A program made the position numbers and the translations under genes. Below the pieces are notes generated by a model, which saw nothing but the letters and a program-made list of their open reading frames with translations, did not search any database and was not told where the DNA came from. Shown one piece after another: positions 22,716 to 31,522 of a stretch of DNA of 64,000 nucleotides. This DNA comes from Homoserinimonas sp. OAct 916 (GTDB lineage: Bacteria > Actinomycetota > Actinomycetes > Actinomycetales > Microbacteriaceae), in assembly GCF_003260275.1 (NCBI RefSeq), contig NZ_QJHB01000013.1, positions 19,233-83,232 of the forward strand, in the 5' to 3' direction. The first letter of the stretch is position 1; the number at the start of each line of letters is the position of its first letter.

Positions 22716-24407
22716 ATGAGCAGCAATGCAGCACGCCCGTGGTTGAGCAGCTACGTCGACGGTGTTCCCGCCGACATCGATATACCCACAGGCAGCCTCG
22801 TCGACATGGTGTTCGACGCCGTGCACCGGTTTGGGCGCGAGGTCGCGCTGGAGTTCTTCGGGGCGACCACCACCTATGCGGAACTCGGCAACCAGATCAA
22901 CAGGGTCGCCGAGGGGCTCAGGTTCCTCGGGGTGAAAAAGGGTGACCGGGTAGCCATCGTGTTACCCAACTGCCCGCAGCACGTTGTCGCGTTCTACGCC
23001 GCCCTGCGGCTCGGCGCAATCGTGGTCGAGCACAACCCGCTGTACACGGCGCGCGAGTTGCGACACCAGTTCGAAGATCACGGTGCACGCACCGTGATCG
23101 CCTGGGACAAGGTCTGCCCGCTCATCCAAGACCTGCCCGATGACCTGCAGATCACCACAGTGGTCTCGGTCGACCTGACCCGGGCGATGCCGTTGTCGAA
23201 GCGGCTGGCCCTTCGCCTGCCCGTCCCCAGGGCCAGGCGTGCCCGGCATGCCCTCACTGGGGCCGTGCGCGACACCATCCGGTGGGAGAAACTGCTCGAG
23301 AAGCGGCCCATCCGCAAGCGCCACGGCAAACGACCAGACGCGCAGGATATCGCCGTGCTGCAGTACACCAGTGGCACCACCGGCAAGCCCAAGGGTGCCA
23401 TGCTCAGCCACACCAACCTGCTGTCCAACTCGGCGCAGGGGCGGGCGTGGCTGCCCGAGATAGCCGATGGCAAAGAGGTGGTCTATGCCGTTCTGCCCAT
23501 GTTCCACGCCTACGGGATGACCCTTTGCCTGACCTTTGCGATGAGTATCGGCGCCCGCCTGGTGCTGTTTCCGAAATTCGACGCAAACCTCGTACTGGAT
23601 GCCGCACGAACCCATCCGCCCACCGTGTTTCCGGCGGTGCCGCCTATCTATGAAAGTGTCGCCAACGGGGCGCGCGAGCGCGGCATCGACCTCCGCGGAA
23701 TGAAACTTGCGATCTCCGGAGCCATGGGGCTGCCCGAACGCATCGCCCAGTTATGGGAGGAAACGACCGGAGGCCTGTTGATCGAAGGATACGGTCTCAC
23801 CGAAGCCTCACCGGTCGCCCTGGGCAACCCGGCCGGACCCGGCCGACGCCATGGCACCGTCGGGGTGCCATTCCCGAGCACATGGGTGCGGGTGGTCGAT
23901 CCGGAGAATGTCGAGCACGATCGGGCACCGGGTGAAGCCGGTGAACTTCTGATCAAGGGGCCGCAGGTCTTCCACGGCTACTGGAGCAACGCCGATGCGA
24001 CCAACGCCACACTTCTCCCCGACGGCTGGTTGCGCACCGGCGACATCGTCACCATGACGGCTGACGGATTCGTCACAGTGGTCGATCGCATCAAGGAGTT
24101 GATCATCACCGGTGGGTTCAATGTGGCGCCCTCGGAGGTGGAGGAAGTGGTGCGCCACGCGCCAGGGGTCGCCGATGTAGCAGTGGTCGGGCTCCCCTCC
24201 GACTCGGGGGGAGAGACAGTGGTCGCTGCGGTCGTGTTGGAAAAGGGGGCATCCCTCGACCAGGAGGCAATCCGCACCTTCTGCCGCACGGAGTTGTCGG
24301 CGTACAAGGTGCCGCGCACGGTGGTCGCGGTCGACGAGCTCCCGCGCTCACTGATCGGAAAGGTTCTACGACGCGAAGTGCGACAGGCGCTGTTGGATCC
24401 CCAATGA
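22716..24407 (+). CDS. Long-chain fatty acid-CoA ligase
   Basis: 563 aa, full length, with GAGGAGG upstream. It is an adenylate-forming enzyme: YTSGTTGKPKGAMLSH (P-loop), GYGLTEASPVALGNP (adenine), GWLRTGDI and VDRIKELIITGGFNVAPSEVEEVV (hinge), then LPRSLIGKVLRREVR with the catalytic Lys. It activates fatty acids with ATP and CoA for beta-oxidation or lipid synthesis, at the cytoplasmic face of the membrane. The next gene (DUF1345) overlaps its stop by four bases (ATGA), so they are cotranslated. Confidence 0.92.
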   Translation: MSSNAARPWLSSYVDGVPADIDIPTGSLVDMVFDAVHRFGREVALEFFGATTTYAELGNQINRVAEGLRFLGVKKGDRVAIVLPNCPQHVVAFYAALRLGAIVVEHNPLYTARELRHQFEDHGARTVIAWDKVCPLIQDLPDDLQITTVVSVDLTRAMPLSKRLALRLPVPRARRARHALTGAVRDTIRWEKLLEKRPIRKRHGKRPDAQDIAVLQYTSGTTGKPKGAMLSHTNLLSNSAQGRAWLPEIADGKEVVYAVLPMFHAYGMTLCLTFAMSIGARLVLFPKFDANLVLDAARTHPPTVFPAVPPIYESVANGARERGIDLRGMKLAISGAMGLPERIAQLWEETTGGLLIEGYGLTEASPVALGNPAGPGRRHGTVGVPFPSTWVRVVDPENVEHDRAPGEAGELLIKGPQVFHGYWSNADATNATLLPDGWLRTGDIVTMTADGFVTVVDRIKELIITGGFNVAPSEVEEVVRHAPGVADVAVVGLPSDSGGETVVAAVVLEKGASLDQEAIRTFCRTELSAYKVPRTVVAVDELPRSLIGKVLRREVRQALLDPQ

Positions 24408-25057
24408 CCCAGCCCGCCGGCCCCTCGGTGCATCGGTCGCGGGTGCGGTTTGCGGCCATGATCGTCGTCGGCTTGATTGCGGCCGGGTTCTGCCTCGCCT
24501 TCGGCGTGTGGAAGTATGCTCCCGCCGTGGGCTGGGCCGCAGCTGCGAGCACCTACATCATCTGGGTGTGGAGCATCATCGGACGGATGGACGCGCGCGC
24601 CACCGCCGAAAGTGCCACCAGGGAAGACCCATCTCGCACCACCGTCGAGCTCCTGATTCTCTTGGCCAGCGTTGCCAGCCTGGCTGCAGTGGCCGTGCTG
24701 CTCGTGCAGGCTCACACGTCCGACGGAGTGGGCCGTGTGCTGCTGGCTGCTCTGGCCGTGCTCAGTGTTGCGCTGTCCTGGGGTCTCGTGCATACGCTGT
24801 TCACTCTTCGCTACGCCTCCCTCTACTACGGGGGCAGCCACCCTGGCGGGGTCGAATTCAACCAGGTCGAACCGCCGCGTTACAGCGACTTCGCCTACTT
24901 GTCATTCACTCTCGGGATGACTTTTCAGGTCTCTGACACCAATCTGCAGTCAAGCGTCGTGCGGGGCACGGCGTTGCGGCATGGCTTGCTGTCGTACTTG
25001 TTCGGCACCGTGATCCTGGCCACCCTGATCAACCTGATCGCCAGCTTCTTCGCCTGA
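24404..25057 (+). CDS. DUF1345 membrane protein
   Basis: 217 aa with five to six membrane segments. The signature HTLFTLRYASLYYGG, followed by DFAYLSFTLGMTFQVSDTNL and LRHGLLSYLFGTVILATLINLI, identifies DUF1345. The family's function is unknown; the conserved DxAYxxFTxGMTFQVSD block faces the membrane and may form a channel-like site. Its ATG overlaps the fadD stop, so it is translated with the acyl-CoA ligase, although no functional link is established. Confidence 0.88.
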   Translation: MTQPAGPSVHRSRVRFAAMIVVGLIAAGFCLAFGVWKYAPAVGWAAAASTYIIWVWSIIGRMDARATAESATREDPSRTTVELLILLASVASLAAVAVLLVQAHTSDGVGRVLLAALAVLSVALSWGLVHTLFTLRYASLYYGGSHPGGVEFNQVEPPRYSDFAYLSFTLGMTFQVSDTNLQSSVVRGTALRHGLLSYLFGTVILATLINLIASFFA

Positions 25058-25091
25058 CCTCCTTGGTCGAGGGATTGAAGAGGAGCAAGGA

Positions 25092-25139
25092 CTCGCCCCG
25101 ACCACCGTCCGAGCGAACGCGTCCATCCCCTGGGGCGAG
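25092..25139. terminator. GC-rich inverted repeat between convergent genes
   Basis: CTCGCCCC (25092-25099) and GGGGCGAG (25132-25139) are perfect 8-bp complements between the convergent DUF1345 and acetyltransferase genes. The loop is 32 bases and no T-run follows, so a terminator role is only suggested by position. Confidence 0.3.
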
Positions 25140-25171
25140 GCGGGCCACGGTCTGCTGAATACGGCCTTCGT

Positions 25172-25678
25172 TCAGCCGCGCACGGGCGCGGTCAGCAGAG
25201 CCACCACAACCGAACCGCCCTTGGTCTCCTGCCGGCCGGCCTCGGTGAAGCCCAGCCGGCCGTGGAAGAGCAACGAGCCGGGGTTCGGCGGTTCAACGTT
25301 CACCTCACAGGTGACCTCGGCGCGCCCGGCGGCCCGCGCCACCTCGAACACCTGGTCGTACAGTACTCGGCCGATACCGGCGCCTCGAGCATCGTCGGCC
25401 ACCACGATTCGATCGACATACAGGTGGTCTATTCCGCGCGCCTCGAACCAGAGATAGTTCTCACTGTCGTACGGTTGGCCGGGTTCGATCGCGATCATGA
25501 AGCCGAGCATGCGATCTGGGTCTTCCGAAGCCACGGCGGCGACGGCGACGGTGGCAACGTCGAGCAGCCGGGCGATATCAGCCTCTGCCGACACGGGTAC
25601 GGCAGGAGCCGCGGCATTGTTGAGCCGCACCAGTTCGGGCAGGTCGGCAGTGTCAAGTTTTCGAAGGATGAGGTCCAC
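25172..25678 (-). CDS. GNAT-family N-acetyltransferase
   Basis: 168 aa from a GTG at 25678. ILRKLDTADLPELVRLNNAA is the usual GNAT opening and IDHLYVDRIVVADDARGAGIGRVLYDQVFEVAR holds motif A with the acetyl-CoA-binding R/G-x-x-G-x-G/A loop (ARGAGIG). It ends with CEVNVEPPNPGSLLFHGRLGFTEAGRQ. It transfers an acetyl group from acetyl-CoA to an unknown amine. It is followed upstream on the same strand by DUF3097, about 150 bases away. Confidence 0.88.
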   Translation of the reverse strand: MDLILRKLDTADLPELVRLNNAAAPAVPVSAEADIARLLDVATVAVAAVASEDPDRMLGFMIAIEPGQPYDSENYLWFEARGIDHLYVDRIVVADDARGAGIGRVLYDQVFEVARAAGRAEVTCEVNVEPPNPGSLLFHGRLGFTEAGRQETKGGSVVVALLTAPVRG

Positions 25679-25831
25679 CAGTGCACTCTACTCGCCGAGA
25701 CGCCTCGCTCCACCTCGCTGCACCGCGCGAAAGTGCAGTAGACGAGGGAAATTGTGTCTGATAACCGCATTAACTGCCCGCTCGGTGGAGACGTGTAGTC
25801 GGGCGAAAGATTGCGGGCGGGCGAAGACGGG

Positions 25832-26662
25832 CTACTCCGTGACGAAGTCGATCAACTGCTCGACCCGGCCGAGCAACGCCGGCTCCAGATCGGCGAAGGT
25901 GTCGACGCGACTCAGGATGCGCTGCCAGGCGTGCGCGATATCGGTCTGAGACTCCCCCGGCCACCCGAGAGCCTGGCAGATGCCACGCTTCCACTCAATA
26001 CTCCGTGGAATGGCCGGCCACTGCTCCAAGCCGAGCCTGGCTGGCTTCACCGCCTGCCAGACGTCGACGTACGGATGCCCGACCACCAAAACGTTGGCCC
26101 CGAATGGGCCCCGTGCGACGTGCTCTGCGATTCGGGTCTCCTTTGACCCGGGCACCAGATGATCCACGAGAACGCCAACCCTGCGGCCGGGACCGGGGTT
26201 GAATTCTGCGATCAGCGCCGCCAGGTCGTCGATGCCGCCCAGGTATTCGACGACGACACCCTCGATGCGCAGGTCGGCGCCCCACACCTTCTCGACCAGT
26301 TCGGCGTCGTGCCGTCCCTCAACGAAGATGCGACTTGCCCGAGCCACGCGGGCGCGGGTATCAGCCACGGCCAATGACCCCGAGGCCGTGCGAGCTCTCC
26401 CCTGCGGCGTCGTTCTCGCCCGGATCAGAGTCACGGGCTCCCCCTCCAACAAGAACCCGCCGCCCAGCGGGAAGACGCGCACCTTGCCGAAGCGGTCTTC
26501 GAGTGAGACGGTACCCACTTCGGTGCGAATCACGGCGCCGCAGAAGTCAGTGCGCAGCTCTTCGACGACGAGGCCGGGAACCGCCTCAACGCTGCGAACG
26601 GGGGCGACGGCCGGGTGGCGCCAGTTCGTGGCCAACGGGTCAGTGTCATAACGGTCGTTCAT
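25832..26662 (-). CDS. DUF3097 family protein
   Basis: 276 aa from the ATG at 26662 (a GTG lies one codon earlier). The sequence DTDPLATNWRHPAVAPVRSVEAVPGLVVEE and ASRIFVEGRHDAELVEKVWGADLRIEGVVVEYLGGIDDLAALI, then VLVDHLVPGSKETRIAEHV and VLVVGHPYVDVWQAVKP, identify DUF3097, a family nearly confined to actinobacteria. The middle region (FVEGRHDAELVEKVWG ... VLVDHLVPGSKE) resembles a TOPRIM-like fold, hinting at nucleic acid or nucleotide handling. The role is not known. It is cytoplasmic. Confidence 0.85.
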   Translation of the reverse strand: MNDRYDTDPLATNWRHPAVAPVRSVEAVPGLVVEELRTDFCGAVIRTEVGTVSLEDRFGKVRVFPLGGGFLLEGEPVTLIRARTTPQGRARTASGSLAVADTRARVARASRIFVEGRHDAELVEKVWGADLRIEGVVVEYLGGIDDLAALIAEFNPGPGRRVGVLVDHLVPGSKETRIAEHVARGPFGANVLVVGHPYVDVWQAVKPARLGLEQWPAIPRSIEWKRGICQALGWPGESQTDIAHAWQRILSRVDTFADLEPALLGRVEQLIDFVTE

Positions 26663-26729
26663 CACCCGTCGAGGCTAGCCGATGGCATAACGGGTTCTGC
26701 CCGGGGCGCGCCCGCGAGCCCTGCGCTCA

Positions 26730-27254
26730 CTACGAAGTGGCGTGAATGAATTCCGCAGCTGGCTTGCGGAGCCACTGCGTGATTCGCATGGTCAGTGCCA
26801 TATCTGCCATCTGCGCCGTCCGAAGATTGGTCAGCCGGCTGGGTGTGCAACCGATTTCTTGCGCCAGCTGAGCCCACGTGGACCTACTCTTCTGGCGCTG
26901 CTCATTGAGTGCGGTGTGAAGCTGATTCAAATTCCACCGGAGCCTATGTTCTGGCCCTGGTCGCGGCAACCGAACGTCGCCGACGTCGACGACCGAGCCG
27001 ATAAGAAATTCCTCGGGTGCCCGGTCGAGCCAGCGCAGCAAGAACAGAGCATATTGACACGAGGTTTCGCCGCGTACCCCCAACCGTGAGACGGCTCCGC
27101 CGCAGAGTGGACTGTCCATACGCTCGGCATTGAGCGTCGATGACAACTCCCATAGCTCGTCAGCGAATTCGTACCATCCCAGCCCATGTTCGCGGCGCTT
27201 TTCATCGAACGCGGAAAAGAACGCTGCGAAGTCGAACACCGGCAATTCGGTCAT
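26730..27254 (-). CDS. Helix-turn-helix DNA-binding protein
   Basis: 174 aa from the ATG at 27254; an upstream start at 27350 would add 32 residues. The C-terminal part (LHTALNEQRQKSRSTWAQLAQEIGCTPSRLTNLRTAQMADMALTMRITQWL) is a good XRE-type helix-turn-helix with the recognition helix around CTPSRLTNL. The N-terminal half (FFSAFDEKRREHGLGWYEFADELWEL ... SRLGVRGETSCQYALFLLRWLDRAPEEF) looks like a second, more divergent copy of the same fold. It is probably a transcriptional regulator; ligand and targets are unknown. The region is less GC-biased than its surroundings, consistent with acquired DNA. Confidence 0.7.
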   Translation of the reverse strand: MTELPVFDFAAFFSAFDEKRREHGLGWYEFADELWELSSTLNAERMDSPLCGGAVSRLGVRGETSCQYALFLLRWLDRAPEEFLIGSVVDVGDVRLPRPGPEHRLRWNLNQLHTALNEQRQKSRSTWAQLAQEIGCTPSRLTNLRTAQMADMALTMRITQWLRKPAAEFIHATS

Positions 27255-27376
27255 GATCTGCCACTTTACGCCCGGCAACTTCCCACACGTAGCTGGAAGA
27301 CCGGCTGTATCCGCGAAGTTGACCGTCGGCAAGCGGGATCCGCGTCGCAACAGATCATAGGCATTTACCCACTCAG

Positions 27377-28045
27377 CTATGCGCTGAACAATCTCCAGTG
27401 CCCCTCGGAGACGACTTCGACGGCATCCCCGGTGACTTTGATAGCGGTCTCATCATCAATTGCGTAACACGGCGCCGATATGCCGGCGGCCCATTTCTCT
27501 GCATTGGAAATGGTGTTGTCTGGCAAGTCCTCGTTATCAAGATGCGGAAAGATCGAAAAATTGACCAGCCCCAACGTTTCGTCGGCACCAGTGGGCGGCT
27601 TCCAGCCAACGAAGGGCTTACCGATTCTGGGCGCCGCTACCATGCTCCCTGCGCTCAAGCCCACGTAGACAACATCGCGCAGCGACGGCAAGAGGTCTGC
27701 CAGTCCGGACTGGCACATCCAGTAGTGGAGATAGAGCGGATCACCGCCTCCCACCAGCAGGGCGTCAGTCCCCTGCAACACAGGGATCCAACGCTCCTTC
27801 TCGATGCTGGGCAGCGCTGTGAGCTCCAGCACTCCCAATGATTTCCAGCCCAGCTCGCACATGGGGGTTCTGGGTTCTCTCCCGCTGATGAACCGCCAAG
27901 CATTGCCGGCACCGTCGGGATTGGCGTATGACGCGGTTGGAATGCAGAGAGCATTGGACTCAGCGATCGGTTTGCCCAGGAGATCCACTAGTGCGTCGTG
28001 GATGCGCGCGTTCTTGATGCCCGCTGAAGAGAGAAGAAGCTTCAC
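27377..28045 (-). CDS. Peptidase E-like (S51) protein
   Basis: 222 aa from a GTG at 28045 with AAGGG upstream. It has a class-I glutamine-amidotransferase-like fold. VYVGLSAGSMVAAPRI carries the nucleophile Ser in the GxSAGS elbow typical of aspartyl dipeptidase E, and GTDALLVGGGDPLYLHYWM and FSIFPHLDNEDLPDN supply the other conserved blocks, with the catalytic His in FPHLD. Peptidase E hydrolyses Asp-Xaa dipeptides, but related proteins have other roles. It is cytoplasmic, and no operon partner is evident. Confidence 0.8.
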   Translation of the reverse strand: MKLLLSSAGIKNARIHDALVDLLGKPIAESNALCIPTASYANPDGAGNAWRFISGREPRTPMCELGWKSLGVLELTALPSIEKERWIPVLQGTDALLVGGGDPLYLHYWMCQSGLADLLPSLRDVVYVGLSAGSMVAAPRIGKPFVGWKPPTGADETLGLVNFSIFPHLDNEDLPDNTISNAEKWAAGISAPCYAIDDETAIKVTGDAVEVVSEGHWRLFSA

Positions 28046-28594
28046 AATGGGGTCCCTTGGTCAGATCGTCACCCGGTCCGAGTGATCCCATTTCATGGTG
28101 TGGGACTGACACCCCTGGTAGACGGATCACCGCGACCACACCATGCGGAAAACCCGCTGGCCCTGCCCCACTATCGTATGACGCGCAAACAGCGAATGAC
28201 GAGCGGCCAGGCGATCAGTCAGCGCTGCGCCGGGGAGGATGCGCGGCACACCGATGCCGATCAGCGCGTGGCGGGCATCAAATGCATCAAATGCTGGAGC
28301 CGGCCGGCGACGCCCTGGAGGCAGTGGCAGCAGTGGACATCCAGGGGCCACCTCTCCAGCCGACCGATCCGGATACCGCAACTGCGTCATGTCGCCGGAG
28401 TCAATCGCACTCAATCAGACACCCCATTGGGATCAGCGTTGCGCATTGTGGCTGCGGAAGTATTGCGTGGCTGATCCACCGATCGCCGCAAGTTGATCCC
28501 GGTGACAGTGATTTCGGGCTGGCGGAGAGCAGTCGCCCCGTGACTACACCCCCGAGCAGGTTTCCGAGAACGCGCGAGGAGTAAGAACATTCTC
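28046..28594. other. Gap without recognisable gene
   Basis: About 550 bases between two divergent genes. Several frames are open on both strands but none reads like a protein family or has a good ribosome-binding site. It probably holds the two promoters and degraded sequence. No repeat or RNA gene was seen. Confidence 0.35.
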
Positions 28595-29212
28595 ATGGCA
28601 AACATCCCCGCAGCAGAGTACGCTCCCCACATGGAAACCGATCAGCTGTTCCTCGCGACAGACGCCGCACTTCGAAGCGTCATAGACCGCATCACTCCAG
28701 AGGATTTCGACAAGCCGGTTCCCGCCGCGTGGTCGCAGACCCCCAACCCCACCATCCGCGACATCCTGAGCGCGCACGCCTACGACGAGGCCTGGGTTCC
28801 CAGAGTGCTTTCCGGTGCTTCGGCTGCCGACGGTGACGAGCTGCGCGACCGCGATCTGCTTGGTGACGATCCGATTGCTGCCTATGACACGCTCAACGAC
28901 GCCGCGACAGTGGCCGTTCGAGCGGGCGTCGATCCGGAGGCCATTTTCCGTTTTCAGTATGGCGACTATCCGGCAAAGGAAGGCTTCGCACATCTGGCAA
29001 TGTATCGCGGTTTTCAAGCGTGGCTCATCGCCAAGCACCTTTCAATTCCGTTCCACTTGTCCCCGGAGATCATTGCCGGGATGAACGAACACGTCGTGCC
29101 CAACGCAGAGGAATGGCGTGGGTTCGGGGTGTTCCCGCCCGCAATTGATCCACCGGCCGATGCCGACGATGAGACGCGGCTGCTCTGCACAGTCGGGTTC
29201 TGGATCGCCTGA
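28595..29212 (+). CDS. DinB-superfamily protein (maleylpyruvate isomerase N-type)
   Basis: 205 aa; GGAG lies about 13 bases before the ATG, and a second ATG twelve codons in is possible. METDQLFLATDAALRSVIDRITPEDFDKPVPAAW is the first helix of the mycothiol-dependent maleylpyruvate isomerase N-terminal/DinB fold, and PTIRDILSAHAYDEAWVPRVLSG and AHLAMYRGFQAWLIAKHLSI carry His residues at the positions of the metal triad. It is likely a mycothiol-linked enzyme or stress protein of unknown substrate. It is one of three DinB-superfamily loci in this window. Confidence 0.7.
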   Translation: MANIPAAEYAPHMETDQLFLATDAALRSVIDRITPEDFDKPVPAAWSQTPNPTIRDILSAHAYDEAWVPRVLSGASAADGDELRDRDLLGDDPIAAYDTLNDAATVAVRAGVDPEAIFRFQYGDYPAKEGFAHLAMYRGFQAWLIAKHLSIPFHLSPEIIAGMNEHVVPNAEEWRGFGVFPPAIDPPADADDETRLLCTVGFWIA

Positions 29213-29413
29213 ACCCGGTCGCGACGCAGGTCGGCTTCACCTTGCCTCTATCAATTCCTCTGAATCGACGTTGCGTATTCGAGGGCAACTGACGTACCTG
29301 GGTGCCCGCAGAGCGATCCCTTTGCGCATCGGGTGAGGATCCCGTTCCGGACGTCCGCACTGAAAACCCTTTTGACGAGGCCAGCCCAACTACCACCTCG
29401 GGGCAACTCCTAA
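29213..29413. other. Gap without recognisable gene
   Basis: About 200 bases between the DinB-like gene and a convergent lipoprotein remnant. I see no gene, repeat or clear terminator in it. Confidence 0.35.
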
Positions 29414-29668
29414 TCAAATAGAAAGGTGACAGCGCGCTGCAAGAGTATGCGCGGTAGTGGCGTCGGAACATTCACTTCCGTGGCGGACTGTGCCCGTAAC
29501 CCCGCCGGCGCAAGCCACACGGGTCACGCCCAAACGAAGCGTCGTGGATTCCGGCGAGATCTCTGATGAGTTGATGAGTTCCCACGTTCCGTCGCCTCCC
29601 TCTTCTGCGACAGGTACGCCAAGTCCGAGGTCCTGGGGGATGAGCAAGGTGCAGCCGCTCAGTACCAT
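29414..29668 (-). pseudogene. Remnant of a small lipoprotein gene
   Basis: The 84-codon frame starts M-V-L-S-G-C, so a lipobox (L-S-G-C) is present but the basic and hydrophobic parts of a signal peptide are missing; a TGA lies eight codons upstream. The middle (GTWELINSSEISPESTTLRLGV, then TRVACAGGVTG) looks like a genuine secreted actinobacterial domain. The last ~23 residues are unlike the rest, so a frameshift is likely near residue 60. It follows the TetR gene in the same frame and strand. I read it as a gene truncated at both ends. Confidence 0.4.
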
Positions 29669-29683
29669 CGCCGCACAGTGGGA

Positions 29684-30340
29684 TCAGTGCGTCGCATCGC
29701 GATGAAGTTGAAGCTGAAGCCCGTCCAGGATGAGCTCGAGGCCATTCCGAAATTCATTCTCAAATGCGTACACTCCCTCTCCAAGCAACTCGGCGAGCGA
29801 GCGCGCGAGGTAGGGGTAGTCCTCTGCAGACGGCGCAACTTCAGATGCGAAGGCGGCCTCGGCGCCTTCTCCCGGGGCAAACGGCAACCCAGATTCCGTC
29901 AGTGCGAAGCCGTACACGAATGCGTCGATTGTCGAGAATGCGTGGGTCGCGAGCGCTGCAGAGAAACCCTGGGTCAAGAGGCAGCCCAGAACGCGATCGT
30001 GATGGCTGAGGAGAGCTGGACCTGGCGTGGGCCGAGACTCGAGCATCCCAAGCGCCCAGGGGTGTTCTCGGAACACGTGCCTAGCCGACTCGGCGCGCAG
30101 AATCATCGCTTCGCGCCAAGGATCACTCACTTGGGGCAGTTCGATCTGAACGAACGCCCATTCAGCCAACTCGTCGAGCAACGTCTCCTTGTTGGAGACA
30201 TGGTGGTACAGCGACATCGCTTCAACGCCGAGCTGCGCACCTACGCTTCGCATGCTGACACCGGTGAGACCCCGTCGATCTGCGACGGCAGCCGCTGCCG
30301 CCACTATTCGCTGTCGACTCAGCTTTCGTTTTACCGCCAT
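29684..30340 (-). CDS. TetR-family repressor
   Basis: 218 aa from the ATG at 30340. The N-terminal helix-turn-helix KLSRQRIVAAAAAVADRRGLTGVSMRSVGAQLGVEAMSLYHHVSNKETLLDELAEW (residues ~5-60) is typical TetR, and the C-terminal domain resembles the TetR_C class with multi-helix ligand pockets. It is divergent from a four-pass membrane protein, with a perfect palindrome between them. It should repress that gene and itself and release DNA on binding an unknown small molecule. Confidence 0.88.
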   Translation of the reverse strand: MAVKRKLSRQRIVAAAAAVADRRGLTGVSMRSVGAQLGVEAMSLYHHVSNKETLLDELAEWAFVQIELPQVSDPWREAMILRAESARHVFREHPWALGMLESRPTPGPALLSHHDRVLGCLLTQGFSAALATHAFSTIDAFVYGFALTESGLPFAPGEGAEAAFASEVAPSAEDYPYLARSLAELLGEGVYAFENEFRNGLELILDGLQLQLHRDATH

Positions 30341-30350
30341 CAACCTATCC

Positions 30351-30380
30351 TTGCGCCCCTTACATCCGTAAGGTTACACT
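30351..30380 (+). promoter_or_regulatory. Divergent promoter with TetR-type palindrome
   Basis: CCTTAC (30358-30363) and GTAAGG (30368-30373) form a perfect 6-bp inverted repeat around ATCC. It sits exactly between a -35-like TTGCGC (30351-30356) and a -10-like TACACT (30375-30380) spaced 18 bases apart and facing the 30424 gene. This is the classic place for a TetR repressor to block both divergent genes. Confidence 0.6.
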
Positions 30381-30423
30381 TTGAGAAATCCCTCGCTGCC
30401 GCAAACCCGAAAGGTCTTTTCCC

Positions 30424-30873
30424 ATGACCAACGCCTCGCTCCCCCTGGCTCCTCTGGATGCTCGTATTCGCCTTGCCGCATTGTGGACAGCAACCATGCT
30501 CATCGTGGCCTTCGTCGACATCTTCGGGTTCTACCGGCACGACATCAGGGAGCAGATCGAAGCAGGCCGGGTACTGGACTTCGAGATCGATCAAGTCTTC
30601 ATGCTCGCCATTGTGGCGTACGTGATCGTTCCGACCCTGATGATCGTGCTCTGCACTCTGCTGCCGTATCAGGCGAATCGCATCACGAACCTTGTCGTCG
30701 CGCTCATCTTCGCGGTGACAATTGTGGGTGCCGCGATAGGTGAGTGGGGATACTACTTGTTTGCGAGCGCTGTCGAACTCGGCCTCCTCGCCGCGATCGT
30801 GACACTCGCTCTGAGATGGACCGTGCCAGCGACGCAAGCGTCACCAGCCTCGCTCGCGCCCGCCTCGGTCTAA
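30424..30873 (+). CDS. Four-pass membrane protein (DUF6326-like)
   Basis: 149 aa with four membrane helices. The N-terminal LDARIRLAALWTATMLIVAFVDIFGFYR and following VFMLAIVAYVIVPTLMIVLCTLLPYQANRITNLVVALIFAVTIV resemble small DUF6326-type membrane proteins. It is divergently transcribed from a TetR regulator and has a repressor palindrome in its promoter, so it is probably induced by the regulator's ligand. Transport, stress or lipid-related roles are all possible. Function unknown. Confidence 0.75.
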   Translation: MTNASLPLAPLDARIRLAALWTATMLIVAFVDIFGFYRHDIREQIEAGRVLDFEIDQVFMLAIVAYVIVPTLMIVLCTLLPYQANRITNLVVALIFAVTIVGAAIGEWGYYLFASAVELGLLAAIVTLALRWTVPATQASPASLAPASV

Positions 30874-30894
30874 CGCCAGAGCGGCAACAGAATT

Positions 30895-31398
30895 TCAGCG
30901 TGCGATCGGGGCTCTGAGCCGGGCCAGCAGTGCGTCGCGTTCCCGGGCGAAGCGTTCTTCTCGTTCGCGCTCTCGCTTGAGACGGTGCGCCTTCGGCCAG
31001 GTGAAGAGTTCGACGAAGATCACACCAATCATGGTGCCTGCACCGTTCGCGATCACGTCGCGCACGTCGGCGACCCGGGTCGGCAACCAGAAGTGCTGTG
31101 CCAATTCGATCCCCACCGAGACAAGCACCCCGAAAACGATGGCAAGCCACCACTGTCGGCGGCCGAAGAGCAACACGAAAAAGACCCCGACCGGCACGAA
31201 CATGGCGATGTTGGCGACGAACTCGATCAGGTTGAACGTGATCCACTCGGTCGACGCGTGACGGCTGAACAACTCGAGAACCCGGGCGAGAATCCCCGCG
31301 GTGCGATCGTCGTAGGGCGCCGGGCCCAGCGTGATCCAGCCGACAAAGCCCAGGTAGCCGAGCGTGACCAGGCTGAGGATCGGGTGGCGCAGAAACAT
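30895..31398 (-). CDS. VanZ-family membrane protein
   Basis: 167 aa with about four membrane segments. ILSLVTLGYLGFVGWITLGP, NLIEFVANIAMFVPVGVFFVLLFGRRQWWLAIVFGVLVSVGIELAQHFWLPTRVADVRDVIANGAGTMIG is the VanZ core, ending in a basic, helical cytoplasmic tail. The family is named after the teicoplanin-resistance protein VanZ, but most members have no proven role in resistance. It stands alone between opposing genes. Confidence 0.85.
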   Translation of the reverse strand: MFLRHPILSLVTLGYLGFVGWITLGPAPYDDRTAGILARVLELFSRHASTEWITFNLIEFVANIAMFVPVGVFFVLLFGRRQWWLAIVFGVLVSVGIELAQHFWLPTRVADVRDVIANGAGTMIGVIFVELFTWPKAHRLKREREREERFARERDALLARLRAPIAR

Positions 31399-31522
31399 TG
31401 CTCCAGTGTCTCACCCTTGCCCGTGCAGACGGCGTGAGTTTGCACAGAGTGCTTTCCGCACGAAATGGAGCAGGAACAGAATGGAGTGAGCACCCATTCG
31501 ATTCAGACTGAAGGAGCCAGAC

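Noticed and set aside
28082..28474. 130-codon frame in the 28 kb gap
   Set aside because: No ribosome-binding site, atypical composition (Arg/Trp/Gln-rich) and no family resemblance.
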